The notes under the pieces: model-generated
The model's database searches: none
What the model was told of the DNA's origin: nothing
The model's input: only the letters and a program-made list of their open reading frames with translations
Program-made: the position numbers and the translations under genes
In this document: positions 16,434 through 24,972 of the stretch, in pieces
How the letters are laid out: each line of letters begins with the position of its first letter
Position numbering within the stretch: the first letter of the stretch is position 1
Assembly (NCBI RefSeq): GCF_013410375.1
Contig: NZ_JACCFL010000001.1
Coordinates: 3,968,001-4,032,000, forward strand
Reading direction: 5' to 3'
Origin: Leifsonia shinshuensis
GTDB taxonomy: Bacteria > Actinomycetota > Actinomycetes > Actinomycetales > Microbacteriaceae
Length of the DNA: 64,000 nt

Positions 16434-16466
16434 GCCCCTCAGACATTCCTCACGAGTGAGCGAGCG

Positions 16467-17111
16467 ATGAACCCCCTGATCGACAACCTCGGGCCGCTGC
16501 TGCAGGCCCTCGGCACGACGCTGCTGATGGCGGTCGTGGCCGGCGTCGGCTCGATCGTGCTCGGCGTGCTGGTCACCGTCGCGCGCGTCAGCCCGATCCC
16601 GGTGCTGCGCGCCGCCGCCTTCCTGTACGTGCAGTTCTTCATCAACGTGCCGCTGCTGGCGCTGCTGCTGCTCGCCGTGTTCGCGCTCCCCGACGCCGGC
16701 CTCCTGCTGCCGTTGACGCCGACCGCGATCATCGTGCTCACGGTCTACGAGGCCGCCTACGTCGCCGAGGCCGTGCGCTCCGGCGTCAACACCGTCCCGG
16801 TCGGGCAGGTGGAGGCCTCTCGCGCCCTCGGCTTCACCCTCGGCCAGTCGCTGCGGCTCGTCGTCGTCCCGCAGGCGCTGCGCGCCGTGGTCCAGCCGAT
16901 CGGCAACGTGATGATCGCGCTCGCGATGAACACCGCCCTCGCCGCGGCCGTCGGCGTCGTGGAGCTCACCGCCGAGGTCAACAAGATCAACCTCGTCGCG
17001 GCGCAGCCCATCCTGATCTTCTCCAGCGCGGGCATCCTTTACATGGCCATCGCGCTGGCCATCGGCCTGGCCGCCGGCTGGGTGGAGCGGAAGGTGGCGA
17101 TCGCCCGATGA
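16467..17111 (+). CDS. Amino-acid ABC importer permease, first subunit
   Basis: A 214-residue membrane subunit with about five transmembrane helices of the HisMQ family. The cytoplasmic EAA loop that docks the ATPase is visible as EASRALGFTLGQSLRLVVVPQALR (positions about 112-135). The family N-terminal segment LLQALGTTLLMAVVAG is present. Its stop overlaps the start of the second permease by four bases, so the two form a translationally coupled pair. Confidence 0.9.
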   Translation: MNPLIDNLGPLLQALGTTLLMAVVAGVGSIVLGVLVTVARVSPIPVLRAAAFLYVQFFINVPLLALLLLAVFALPDAGLLLPLTPTAIIVLTVYEAAYVAEAVRSGVNTVPVGQVEASRALGFTLGQSLRLVVVPQALRAVVQPIGNVMIALAMNTALAAAVGVVELTAEVNKINLVAAQPILIFSSAGILYMAIALAIGLAAGWVERKVAIAR

Positions 17112-18040
17112 CCGCACAGCTGATCCCCGACCGTCCGGCGCCGGTGCGCGCCGCGCGGACGAAGCGCCCGCGGAAGGCGTATGCCGCCGCGTTCATGTAC
17201 GACGTCCCCGGTCCGCGCGGACGCCGCAACATCCTGCTCGGCACCGTGCTGAGCTGCCTCGCGATCGCCGGGCTGCTCGGCTACGGGCTGTGGCAGTTCG
17301 CGTCCCACGGGCAGCTCGCGCCCGAGCGCTGGGCGCCGTTCACCGAGTGGCCGATCTGGAACTACCTGCTGGTCGGGCTGCTCGGGACCCTGGAGGCCGC
17401 CGCTATCGTCGCCGTGCTCGGCGGCCTCCTCGGGGTGCTCCTCGCACTCGGCCGGATCAGCCGCCTCCGCGCGGTCCGGTTCCTGTGCGCGCTGTACATC
17501 GAGATCGCGCGCACGGTCCCCGTCCTGCTGGTGATCTACCTCATGCTGTTCGGCCTCCCGCAGCTCGGGATCAACCTCCCAGTGCTGTGGAAGCTGGTCG
17601 TCCCGCTGACGATCGCCAACTCGGCCGTGTTCGCGGAGATCGTGCGAGCCGGCATCCTCAGTCTCCCCCGCGGTCAGCGCGAGGCCGCGCTCAGCCTCGG
17701 GATGCGGCCCGGCCAGGCGATGCGCTTCGTGGTGCTCCCGCAGGCGGCGCGGAACGTCGCGCCGTCGCTCGTCACGCAGTTCGTCAGCCTTCTCAAGGAC
17801 ACGTCGCTCGGCTACATCGTGGCGTTCACCGAGCTGCTCTACCGCGGCCAGGTGCTCGCCTCGTACCTGCACCTGCTGATCCCCACCTACGTCGCCGTGA
17901 CGGTCATCTACCTGGTCGTCAACGGCAGCCTCTCGGCGTTCGCCTCTCGCCTGCAGCGCGGGCCGCGGCGACGTCCCTCCGCGCAGCCCGCGCTCCCGGC
18001 GCTGCCGGCCGCCCAGCACCAGGAAGAGACCCATGCCTAG
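17108..18040 (+). CDS. Amino-acid ABC importer permease, second subunit
   Basis: A 310-residue HisMQ-family permease, longer than its partner by a basic N-terminal cytosolic extension (about 40 residues) and a Pro/Arg-rich C-terminal tail. Central helices surround the EAA loop REAALSLGMRPGQAMRFVVLPQAARN. The layout (receptor, short permease, extended permease) is like GluBCD of actinobacteria. The asparaginase gene starts 8 bases inside its 3' end, tying import to degradation. Confidence 0.9.
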   Translation: MTAQLIPDRPAPVRAARTKRPRKAYAAAFMYDVPGPRGRRNILLGTVLSCLAIAGLLGYGLWQFASHGQLAPERWAPFTEWPIWNYLLVGLLGTLEAAAIVAVLGGLLGVLLALGRISRLRAVRFLCALYIEIARTVPVLLVIYLMLFGLPQLGINLPVLWKLVVPLTIANSAVFAEIVRAGILSLPRGQREAALSLGMRPGQAMRFVVLPQAARNVAPSLVTQFVSLLKDTSLGYIVAFTELLYRGQVLASYLHLLIPTYVAVTVIYLVVNGSLSAFASRLQRGPRRRPSAQPALPALPAAQHQEETHA

Positions 18041-19034
18041 CACCGCCTCCGCCACCGCCGTCCCGGGCCTCGCCGAGCTCGCCGCCGTGCGCCGCTCCGG
18101 CTTGATCGAGAGCCGCCACTTCGGCAGCCTGGTCGCGCTCGACCCGGACGGCGGGACGCTGCTGGAGCTCGGCGACCCGGACGCGGTCGTGCTGCCGCGC
18201 AGCACGGTCAAGCCGCTCCAGGCGCTGGCGTGCCTCACCGCGGGCGCCGCGCTCGCCGGTCCGGAGCTGGCCATCGCGGCCGGCAGCCACACCGGCGAGG
18301 ACGAGCACGTGCGCGTCGTCCGCGGCATCCTCGCGGCGGCGGGGGTGGACGAGTCGGCGCTCGGCTGCCCGGTCGACCGGCCGGAGGACGAGGGCACCTT
18401 CGAGCGGATGATCCGCGCCGGGGAGCCGCGCACGCGCATCCGGATGAACTGCTCCGGCAAGCACGCCGCCATGCTGCTGGCCGCAGCCGCGAACGGCTGG
18501 CCGACGGACGGATACCTCGACGCGGCGCACCCCGTGCAGCAGCAAGTGCGCGAGACCATGGCCGCCGTCACCGGCGTCGCGGTCGGGCACGACGCGATCG
18601 ACGGCTGCGGGGCGCCGCTGTTCGGGACGACCGTCCGCGGGGTCGCCCGCTCGTTCGGCCGCCTCGTGACCGCGGCTCCCGGGACCCCCGAGCGCACGGT
18701 GGCGGACGCGATGCGCGCGCACCCGTTCTACGTGGGCGGCAGCGGTCACCAGAACTCGACCCTCATGGAGACAATCCCCGGCGCGCTCGCCAAGGGCGGC
18801 GCTGAGGGTGTGATCGGGGTCGCGGCGGCCGACGGCACCGCCGTCGCGATGAAGATCGTGGACGGGAGCCCGCGCGCGACGACCCTGATCGCCCTCCGGG
18901 TGCTGGAAGCGCTGGGCACCGACATCTCCGGTGCGGGCGCCCTGGTCGACCTGCCGGTGCTCGGCGGCGGCGTGCCGGTCGGCCGGATCGAGGTCGGGAC
19001 CGACCTGGCCGCGGTGCTGGAGCGCGTCGCGTGA
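18033..19034 (+). CDS. L-asparaginase II family amidohydrolase
   Basis: A 333-residue protein of the Rhizobium etli AnsA-like asparaginase family (not the classical bacterial type I/II fold). Family landmarks are the N-terminal LAAVRRSGLIESRHFGSLVAL, RSTVKPLQALA with the nucleophile-region Ser-x-x-Lys, NCSGKHAAMLLAA, DGCGAPLFG and the late ARSFGRL segment. It releases ammonia from asparagine to give aspartate in the cytosol. It overlaps the permease gene upstream by 8 bases and the CutC-family gene downstream by 4, so it belongs to the imported substrate's pathway. That the true substrate is a glycosylated or modified asparagine is my inference. Confidence 0.85.
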   Translation: MPSTASATAVPGLAELAAVRRSGLIESRHFGSLVALDPDGGTLLELGDPDAVVLPRSTVKPLQALACLTAGAALAGPELAIAAGSHTGEDEHVRVVRGILAAAGVDESALGCPVDRPEDEGTFERMIRAGEPRTRIRMNCSGKHAAMLLAAAANGWPTDGYLDAAHPVQQQVRETMAAVTGVAVGHDAIDGCGAPLFGTTVRGVARSFGRLVTAAPGTPERTVADAMRAHPFYVGGSGHQNSTLMETIPGALAKGGAEGVIGVAAADGTAVAMKIVDGSPRATTLIALRVLEALGTDISGAGALVDLPVLGGGVPVGRIEVGTDLAAVLERVA

Positions 19035-19777
19035 GCGGAGTGCTGGTCGAGATCTGCCTCGAGGACCTCGCCGGCGTGCGCCTGGCCGAGGATGCGGGCG
19101 CCGATCGCATCGAGCTGTGCAGCGCGTTGTCCGACGGTGGCCTGACCCCGTCGATCGGCACCGTGGCGACCGTGCTCCGGTCGGTCGGGCGGATGGGCGT
19201 CAACGTGCTGGTGCGTCAGCGGGCCGGCGACTTCGTGTTCGACGCCGCCGAGCTCGCCGCGATGGTGGCCGACATCCACGCCGTGCGGGCGCTGCCCAAC
19301 CCGCGGGGAGTCGCAGTCGGTTTCGTCGTCGGCGCGCTCCGGCCCGACGGGTCGGTGGACGTGGACGCGACGCGCACGCTGGTCGCGGCCTGCGGCGACG
19401 CGGCGGTCACCTTCCACAAGGCCTTCGACCAGGTGCCCGACCGTGCGGCGGCTCTGGAGGAGCTGGCCGCGCTCGGGGTGGCGCGCATCCTCACGTCGGG
19501 CGGCGCGGCCACGACGCTCGAGGGCGCCGACGAGCTCGCCGCGCTGGTCGTGCAGGCGGGCGAGCGGATCGTGGTCCTCGCCGGCGGCGGAGTCCGCCCG
19601 GGGAACGTCGCCGACCTGGTGCGCCGGACGGGCGTGCGGGAGGTGCACCTGCGGGCGGCCGCAACGGTCGCGAGCGGTTCGCTGGCGACGAGCGCGTACG
19701 ACTCCGGGCACCGGCAGGTGACGTCGCAGGCGATCGTCGCGGCCGTCGTCGACGCGGTGCGGGAGGTCGCGGCATGA
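19031..19777 (+). CDS. cutC: CutC family TIM-barrel protein
   Basis: A 248-residue protein of the CutC family: VEICLEDLAGVRLAEDAGADRIELCSAL at the N-terminus, then VNVLVRQRAGDFVF, VTFHKAFDQVPD and RILTSGGAATTLEGAD. Members are labelled copper-homeostasis proteins, but the fold is a TIM barrel and the biochemical role is unsettled. It starts at GTG 19031, overlapping the asparaginase stop, and its own 3' end overlaps the ROK kinase start. Being locked between an asparaginase and a sugar kinase argues for an enzymatic role in the same pathway rather than copper handling. Confidence 0.85.
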   Translation: MSGVLVEICLEDLAGVRLAEDAGADRIELCSALSDGGLTPSIGTVATVLRSVGRMGVNVLVRQRAGDFVFDAAELAAMVADIHAVRALPNPRGVAVGFVVGALRPDGSVDVDATRTLVAACGDAAVTFHKAFDQVPDRAAALEELAALGVARILTSGGAATTLEGADELAALVVQAGERIVVLAGGGVRPGNVADLVRRTGVREVHLRAAATVASGSLATSAYDSGHRQVTSQAIVAAVVDAVREVAA

Positions 19778-20736
19778 GCGGCACGACCGTCGCCGCGCTC
19801 CCGGCCGAGCAGGGCGACGGCGGCGAGGCCCCGGGCTCCGGAGCGCCCGTCGTGCTCGCCGTCGACCTCGGCGGCACGGCGATGAAGGGCGCCGTCGTGG
19901 CGGAGGGCGGCGCGGTGGTCGCGGAGCTGACGCGGCCGACGCCGGGCGGCGACATCCTCGGCGCGCTCGTGACGCTGTTCCACGACCTCCGGGAGGTCGC
20001 CGGCGTCGCGGAGCGCGAGGTCGTCGGCGCGGGGGTCGCCACCCCCGGCATGCTCGACGAGCAGCGCGGCATCGTGCACTACGCGTCCAACCTGGACTGG
20101 CGCGACGTGCCGCTGCTCGACATCCTGCAGGGCGAGCTGGACCTCCCGGTCGCGGTCGGGCACGACGTCCGGGCCGCCGGGCTGGCCGAGCGCACGTTCG
20201 GCGCGGCGCAGGGCTCCGACGACTTCGTGCTGGTCCCGATCGGCACCGGCGTCGCCGCGGCGCTCGTGACCGCGGGCGGCACCATCACCGGCGCGACCGG
20301 TGCGGCGGGCGAGTTCGGGCACATCCCCGTCGTCGCCGGCGGCGAGCCGTGCACCTGCGGCCAGCGCGGCTGCCTGGAGGTCTACATGTCCGGGGCGGGG
20401 GTGGCCCGACGCTACCGGGAGGCCGGCGGTTCTGCGCTCAGTACGCGGCGGATCGTGGCGCGGCTCGGCAGCGACCCGCTCGCGGACCGGATCTGGGGCG
20501 ACGCGGTCGACGTGCTCGCCCAGGGCCTCACCATCCTGACCCTGCTGCTCGACCCGAAGGTCGTCGTGCTGGGCGGCGGCGTCTCGCACGCGGGCGACGC
20601 GCTGTTCGCCCCGCTGGAGCGTGCCGTGACGGCGGGGCTCGCCTGGCGCGAGCGGCCCGCGATCGTGGCCAGCGGCCTCGGCGGCGACGCCGGCCGTACG
20701 GGGGCCGGCCTGCTCGCGTTCACCGCGGCACGCTGA
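19774..20736 (+). CDS. ROK family sugar kinase
   Basis: A 320-residue ATP-dependent sugar kinase. The phosphate-1 motif DLGGTAMKGAVV is near residue 32, the catalytic region includes GHDVRAAGLAE, and the ROK zinc site is GEFGHIPVV followed by CTCGQRGCLEVYMSG. There is no DNA-binding domain, unlike the divergent ROK repressor. The substrate is probably a hexose, amino sugar or sugar conjugate imported by the upstream transporter. It is the last gene of the operon; a 280-bp repeat-rich gap follows. Confidence 0.9.
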   Translation: MSGTTVAALPAEQGDGGEAPGSGAPVVLAVDLGGTAMKGAVVAEGGAVVAELTRPTPGGDILGALVTLFHDLREVAGVAEREVVGAGVATPGMLDEQRGIVHYASNLDWRDVPLLDILQGELDLPVAVGHDVRAAGLAERTFGAAQGSDDFVLVPIGTGVAAALVTAGGTITGATGAAGEFGHIPVVAGGEPCTCGQRGCLEVYMSGAGVARRYREAGGSALSTRRIVARLGSDPLADRIWGDAVDVLAQGLTILTLLLDPKVVVLGGGVSHAGDALFAPLERAVTAGLAWRERPAIVASGLGGDAGRTGAGLLAFTAAR

Positions 20737-20752
20737 CCCGCAGCGCCGCCGC

Positions 20753-20968
20753 GCACATTCGTGCCGAATGTCGCGAATGGCGCCGCCATAATCAACATTC
20801 GTGAGGAATGTGGGCACCCCCACCCCGCGTTGCGCAGACCCGGCCCCGCACATTCGTGTCGAATGTCGAGCACTCGCACTGCCGCGTGCTGCGCGGCGGC
20901 CGTCCGCGGATTCGTGCCGAATGTCGCGAACAGCGGCGCGAGAGTCGCGATTCGTGCCGAAACGCTCG
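20753..20968. repeat. Array of ACATTCG-tgc-CGAATGT palindromes
   Basis: Five related short palindromes (around 20755, 20797, 20851, 20919 and 20948) share the core CATTCGTGnCGAATG, several followed by TCGCGAA. Arms are 7 bp with a 3-base centre; copies vary at the edges. The spacing is irregular. The block fills the gap between the ROK kinase gene and the oligopeptidase gene. It could be a REP-like dispersed repeat or clustered sites for a dimeric regulator. Confidence 0.65.
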
Positions 20969-21004
20969 CGTCGCGCGGGCGGCCCCGCGGCCACTCGCGT
21001 TCGG

Positions 21005-21010
21005 TAGCCT
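21005..21010 (+). promoter_or_regulatory. -10 element of the oligopeptidase gene
   Basis: TAGCCT ends 6 bases before ATG 21017 with no ribosome-binding site, again the leaderless pattern. The same hexamer is used by upp. Confidence 0.45.
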
Positions 21011-21016
21011 GGTGGG

Positions 21017-23167
21017 ATGCTCACGCCGCCGATCACCGCGAAGAAGCCGACCGAGCGCAGCCACCACGGCGATGTCGTCGTGGACGAGTACGAATGGCTG
21101 CGCGACAAGGACGACCCCGCTGTCATCGCGCACCTCCACGAGGAGAACGCGTACACCAACGCGCGCACCGAGAAGCTCGCCGTGCTGCGCGAGCAGATCT
21201 TCGACGAGATCAAGTCGCGCACCCGGGAGACCGACCTGAGCGTCCCCACCCGCGAGGGCGACTGGTGGTACTACACCCGCACCGTCGAGGGGAAGCAGTA
21301 CGGCATCCACTGCCGCGCGCCGATCGACGGGCCGGACGACTGGGAGCCGCCCGCGCTGGACGAGGAGGCCCAGCAGCACGGCCTCCCGGGCGAGCAGATC
21401 CTGCTCGACGACAACGCGGAGGCCGAGGGGCACGACTTCTACGCGCTCGGCAGCTTCGACGTCAGCGCCGACGGCAACCGGCTGCTCTACGGCGTCGACA
21501 CCGAGGGCGACGAGCGGTACACGATCCGCGTGCGGTCGCTGGCGGACGACGGTACGACCTTCCCCGACGAGATCGCCGGCACGGGCGCGGGCGCGCTGTT
21601 CGACCCGAGCGGCGAGTACATCTTCTACACGACCGTGGACGACGCCTGGCGGCCGGATACCGTCTGGCGGCACCGGGTCGGCCAGGGGCCGGACGGCGAG
21701 GCCGACGCGCAGGTCTTCCACGAGCCGGACGAGCGCTACTGGATCGGCGTCGGCCTCACCCGCAGCCGGCGGTTCCTGGTCATCGAGGCCGGCTCCAACA
21801 TCACCAGCGAGAGCTGGCTGCTCGACGCGGGTGACCCGACGGGCGAGTTCCAGGTCGTCTGGCCACGCAAGGAGGGCGTCGAGTACGACATCGAGCACGT
21901 CGTCGCGGGCGGCCGCGACCGCCTCCTCATCGTCCACAACGACGGCGCCGTCAACTTCGAGCTCGTGAGCGTCGCGGCCGACGACCCGCAGGGGCCGCGC
22001 CGCACGCTGCTCCCGCACGACCCGGCCGTGCGCATCGAAGGGGTGGACGCGTTCCGCGACTTCGTGGCGCTGGAGTACCGGCGCGAGGGGATGACGCGGC
22101 TCGCGGTCGCGGCCCTCCCCTCCCCGAGCGAGGGCAGCGTGGTCGCCGAGGTCGACGACATCCTCCACGAGCTGCACTTCGACGAGGAGCTCTTCACGGT
22201 CGGCGCGGGCGGCAACCCCGAGTGGACGCAGCCGTTCCTGCGCCTCGGCTACGGCAGCTTCGTGACCCCGTCCAGCGTCTACGACTACGACGTGCGCACC
22301 CGGCAGCTCACCTTGCGCAAGCAGCAGCCGGTGCTCGGCGAGTTCGAGCCGGAGCTGTTCGAGCAGCGCAGGGAGTGGGCGACCGCGGAGGACGGCACCC
22401 GCATCCCGATCTCGCTCGTCTACCGCCGCGACCTGGTGACGCCCGGGGAGCCGGCGCCGCTCGTGCTCTACGGCTACGGGTCGTACGAGGCCAGCATGGA
22501 CCCGTCGTTCGGCATCCCCCGGCTCAGCCTCCTCGACCGCGGCGTGGTGTTCGCGATCGCGCACGTGCGCGGCGGCGGGGAGCTCGGGAGGCTCTGGTAC
22601 GAGCACGGCAAGAAGCTGCACAAGAAGAACACCTTCACCGACTTCGTCGCGGCCGCGAAGCACCTCGTCGACCAGGGCTGGACGACCCCGTCGCAGCTCG
22701 CCGCGCAGGGCGGCAGCGCGGGCGGCCTCCTGATGGGCGCGGTCGCGAACCTCGCGCCGCGGCTGTTCGCCGGCGTGCTCGCCGAGGTGCCGTTCGTCGA
22801 CCCGCTGACCACCATCCTGGACCCGTCGCTGCCGCTGACGGTGATCGAGTGGGACGAGTGGGGCGACCCGCTGCACGATGAGGACGTGTACTTCTACATG
22901 AAGTCGTATGCGCCGGTGGAGAACATCCACCAGAGCGTGTACCCGCGCATCCTCGCCGTCACCAGCCTCAACGACACGCGCGTGCTGTACGTGGAGCCGG
23001 CCAAGTGGGTGGCGAAGCTGCGGGAGGTCGGCGCCGACGCGCTCCTCAAGACCGAGATGGCGGCCGGCCACGGCGGCGTGTCCGGGCGCTACGCGGCCTG
23101 GCGGGAGCGCGCGTTCTCGCTGGCATGGCTGCTGGACGTGGTGGGGGCGCACCCGACCGGGGAGTAG
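21017..23167 (+). CDS. ptrB: Oligopeptidase B (S9 family serine peptidase)
   Basis: A 716-residue cytosolic prolyl-oligopeptidase-family enzyme cleaving after Arg/Lys in short peptides. Residues 1-75 and 420-716 form the alpha/beta-hydrolase domain; the middle is a seven-bladed beta-propeller that excludes folded proteins. The triad is visible: S567 in GGSAGG, D653 in SLNDTRV and H685 in AAGHGGVSG. The acidic pair that selects basic P1 residues lies in the region YEASMDPSFGIPRLSLLDRG. No signal peptide. The stop is followed by a repeat-rich convergent intergenic region. Confidence 0.93.
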   Translation: MLTPPITAKKPTERSHHGDVVVDEYEWLRDKDDPAVIAHLHEENAYTNARTEKLAVLREQIFDEIKSRTRETDLSVPTREGDWWYYTRTVEGKQYGIHCRAPIDGPDDWEPPALDEEAQQHGLPGEQILLDDNAEAEGHDFYALGSFDVSADGNRLLYGVDTEGDERYTIRVRSLADDGTTFPDEIAGTGAGALFDPSGEYIFYTTVDDAWRPDTVWRHRVGQGPDGEADAQVFHEPDERYWIGVGLTRSRRFLVIEAGSNITSESWLLDAGDPTGEFQVVWPRKEGVEYDIEHVVAGGRDRLLIVHNDGAVNFELVSVAADDPQGPRRTLLPHDPAVRIEGVDAFRDFVALEYRREGMTRLAVAALPSPSEGSVVAEVDDILHELHFDEELFTVGAGGNPEWTQPFLRLGYGSFVTPSSVYDYDVRTRQLTLRKQQPVLGEFEPELFEQRREWATAEDGTRIPISLVYRRDLVTPGEPAPLVLYGYGSYEASMDPSFGIPRLSLLDRGVVFAIAHVRGGGELGRLWYEHGKKLHKKNTFTDFVAAAKHLVDQGWTTPSQLAAQGGSAGGLLMGAVANLAPRLFAGVLAEVPFVDPLTTILDPSLPLTVIEWDEWGDPLHDEDVYFYMKSYAPVENIHQSVYPRILAVTSLNDTRVLYVEPAKWVAKLREVGADALLKTEMAAGHGGVSGRYAAWRERAFSLAWLLDVVGAHPTGE

Positions 23168-23194
23168 CGGAGATCCGGGCCGCAGGTGATGCGC

Positions 23195-23422
23195 AGCTAC
23201 CGGAGGAGAATCTGGCTGGATACGCGGGGATGTCCTCCGTTGACTGCGTTTTGCGGTCGCCGCGGGCGGGATCTCCTCCGTTGGCTGCGGCGTCGGTAAC
23301 GGAGGAGATCCGAGGCGACACGCCCGCGATCCGCAGGTAACGGAGGAGATCGGGGCCCGGTTCGGAGGGATGTCCTCCGGTGGCTGCGGTGGCGGGTGGG
23401 GGTGGATGTCCTCCGGTGGCGG
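23195..23422. repeat. Cluster of inverted GGAGGA-core repeats
   Basis: Seven or eight copies of AACGGAGGAGAT or its complement, in both orientations, fill the convergent gap between ptrB and the aldo/keto reductase gene. One pair forms a perfect 14-bp stem (23269-23282 with 23298-23311). The array looks like a REP/BIME-type intergenic element and probably provides two-way termination or mRNA 3'-end protection. Confidence 0.7.
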
Positions 23423-23424
23423 GG

Positions 23425-24249
23425 TCAGCCGAGGTGGTCGGGGTCTTTGCCGGTGCGCTCGCCGGACTCGAGGGTGGCGATCGCGGCGAGGTCGTCGGTG
23501 TCCAGCTCGAAGCCGAAGACGTCGAGGTTCGACCGGATGCGCTGCGGCGTGGACGACTTCGGGATGACGACGTTGCCGAGCTGGAGCTGCCAGCGGATGA
23601 CGACCTGCGCGGGCGTCACCCCGTGCTTCGCGGCGATCCCGGCGAGCAGCGGATCGTCCAGAACGCGTCCGCGCGCGAGCGGTGACCACGCCTCGGTCAC
23701 GATCCCGTGCGCGGCGTCGTACGCGCGCACTTCCGCCTGCGGCAGCCACGGGTGCAGCTCCACCTGGTTGACCGCGGGGACCGTCCCGGTCTCCGCCGCG
23801 AGGCGCTCCAGGTGGTGGATGTGGAAGTTGGCGACGCCGATCGACCGGGCCCGGCCCTCCGCCTTCAGCCGCTCGAGGGCGCGCCACGTCTCCACATACC
23901 TGTCGTGCTTCGGCGCGGGCCAGTGGATGAGGAACAGGTCGACGGTGTCGAACCCCAGCCGCTCCAGGCTGGCGTCGAACGACCGCAGGGTCGAGTCGTA
24001 GCCGTTGTCGGTCCACCACACCTTGGTGGTCACGAACACCTCGTCGCGCGGGACACCGCTGCGGCGCACGCCCTCCCCGACGGCGCGCTCGTTCTCGTAG
24101 AACGTGGCGGTGTCGATGTGGCGGTACCCGGCCTCCAGGGCGGTCAGCACCGCGTCCACCGTCTCGGCCTCCGGGATCTTGTAGACGCCGAACCCGAGCT
24201 GGGGGATGCGGTTGCCGTCGTTGAGAGAGACCAGGGGGATGTTCGCCAT
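23425..24249 (-). CDS. Aldo/keto reductase
   Basis: A 274-residue NADPH-dependent TIM-barrel reductase. The catalytic tetrad is visible as Asp in HIDTA, Tyr in FYENE, Lys in TTKVW and His in LIHWP; the NADPH site is VIPKSSTPQRIRSN near residue 225-240. This is the AKR5-like group that includes 2,5-diketo-gluconate reductases and general carbonyl reductases, so the natural substrate is unclear. ATG 24249 begins the conserved MANIPLVSLNDG; an upstream in-frame ATG is not conserved. It is divergent from the PfpI-like gene. Confidence 0.9.
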   Translation of the reverse strand: MANIPLVSLNDGNRIPQLGFGVYKIPEAETVDAVLTALEAGYRHIDTATFYENERAVGEGVRRSGVPRDEVFVTTKVWWTDNGYDSTLRSFDASLERLGFDTVDLFLIHWPAPKHDRYVETWRALERLKAEGRARSIGVANFHIHHLERLAAETGTVPAVNQVELHPWLPQAEVRAYDAAHGIVTEAWSPLARGRVLDDPLLAGIAAKHGVTPAQVVIRWQLQLGNVVIPKSSTPQRIRSNLDVFGFELDTDDLAAIATLESGERTGKDPDHLG

Positions 24250-24304
24250 GGGTTCATTCTGCCCCGCGTCCGGCGTAGTGATGGGGTCTACGAAAGGAGA
24301 CGAC

Positions 24305-24847
24305 ATGGCCTACGACGACAAGCGGGTGGCATTCCTGGTCGGCCCGGAGGGGATCGAGCAGGCGGAGCTGGCCGAGCCGTGGAAGGCGGTGACCGACGCG
24401 GGAGCGAGCGCGAAACTGATCTCGAAGGACTCCGGGACGGTGCAGGCCTTCAACCACCTGACGCCCGCCGACGAGTTCCCGGTGGACCTCACGCTCGACG
24501 CCGCGTCCGCCGACGACTTCGACGCGCTGGTGCTACCCGGCGGCGTCGCCAACGGAGACCAGGTGCGCACGTTCCCCGGCGCCGTCGCGCTGGTGAAGGC
24601 CTTCGCGGACGCCGGCAAGCCGATCGCGGTGATCTGCCACGGCGGCTGGGTGCTCATCGAGGCCGGCGTGGTCGGCGGCCGCACGCTGACCAGCTGGCCG
24701 AGCCTGCAGACCGACTACCGCAACGCCGGCGCGACCTGGGTCGATGAGGAGGTCCGGGTCGATTCGGGACCGTTCACCCTGGTGTCGTCCCGGAAGCCGG
24801 ACGACCTCCCCGCGTTCAACCGGGAGCTCCTGAAGCTCATCGCCTGA
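24305..24847 (+). CDS. DJ-1/PfpI family protein (type 1 glutamine amidotransferase-like)
   Basis: A 180-residue cytosolic protein of the PfpI/YhbO group. The nucleophile elbow AVICHGGW contains the conserved Cys with His next to it, and the Glu of the DJ-1 site lies near residue 18 (EQAEL). The N-terminus and the FNHLTPADEFPVDLTLD segment match stress-induced PfpI-like proteins. AAAGGAG precedes the ATG. Family members act as glyoxalase III-type or deglycase enzymes or chaperones; the assignment among these is disputed. Divergent to an aldo/keto reductase, which fits carbonyl-stress defence. Confidence 0.88.
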   Translation: MAYDDKRVAFLVGPEGIEQAELAEPWKAVTDAGASAKLISKDSGTVQAFNHLTPADEFPVDLTLDAASADDFDALVLPGGVANGDQVRTFPGAVALVKAFADAGKPIAVICHGGWVLIEAGVVGGRTLTSWPSLQTDYRNAGATWVDEEVRVDSGPFTLVSSRKPDDLPAFNRELLKLIA

Positions 24848-24972
24848 CCGCGACTGCACCCCGCCTCCGCTCTTCGTGGACGTTTCCTGACAATGGCGGA
24901 CGGCGGGGTTGCACTCCGGAGCCGACCGCGGGAACGTAGGCGACTCCTGGAGGAACAACGAAAGGAGAGCAC

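Noticed and set aside
23195..23422. Possible CRISPR array
   Set aside because: Copies alternate in orientation, are irregularly spaced and diverge; no cas genes nearby.
20792..24019. A 1075-codon open frame on the minus strand opposite oligopeptidase B
   Set aside because: It is antisense to a gene with a complete catalytic triad, is rich in Arg/Val/Asp/His repeats typical of GC-driven shadow frames, and shows no domain.
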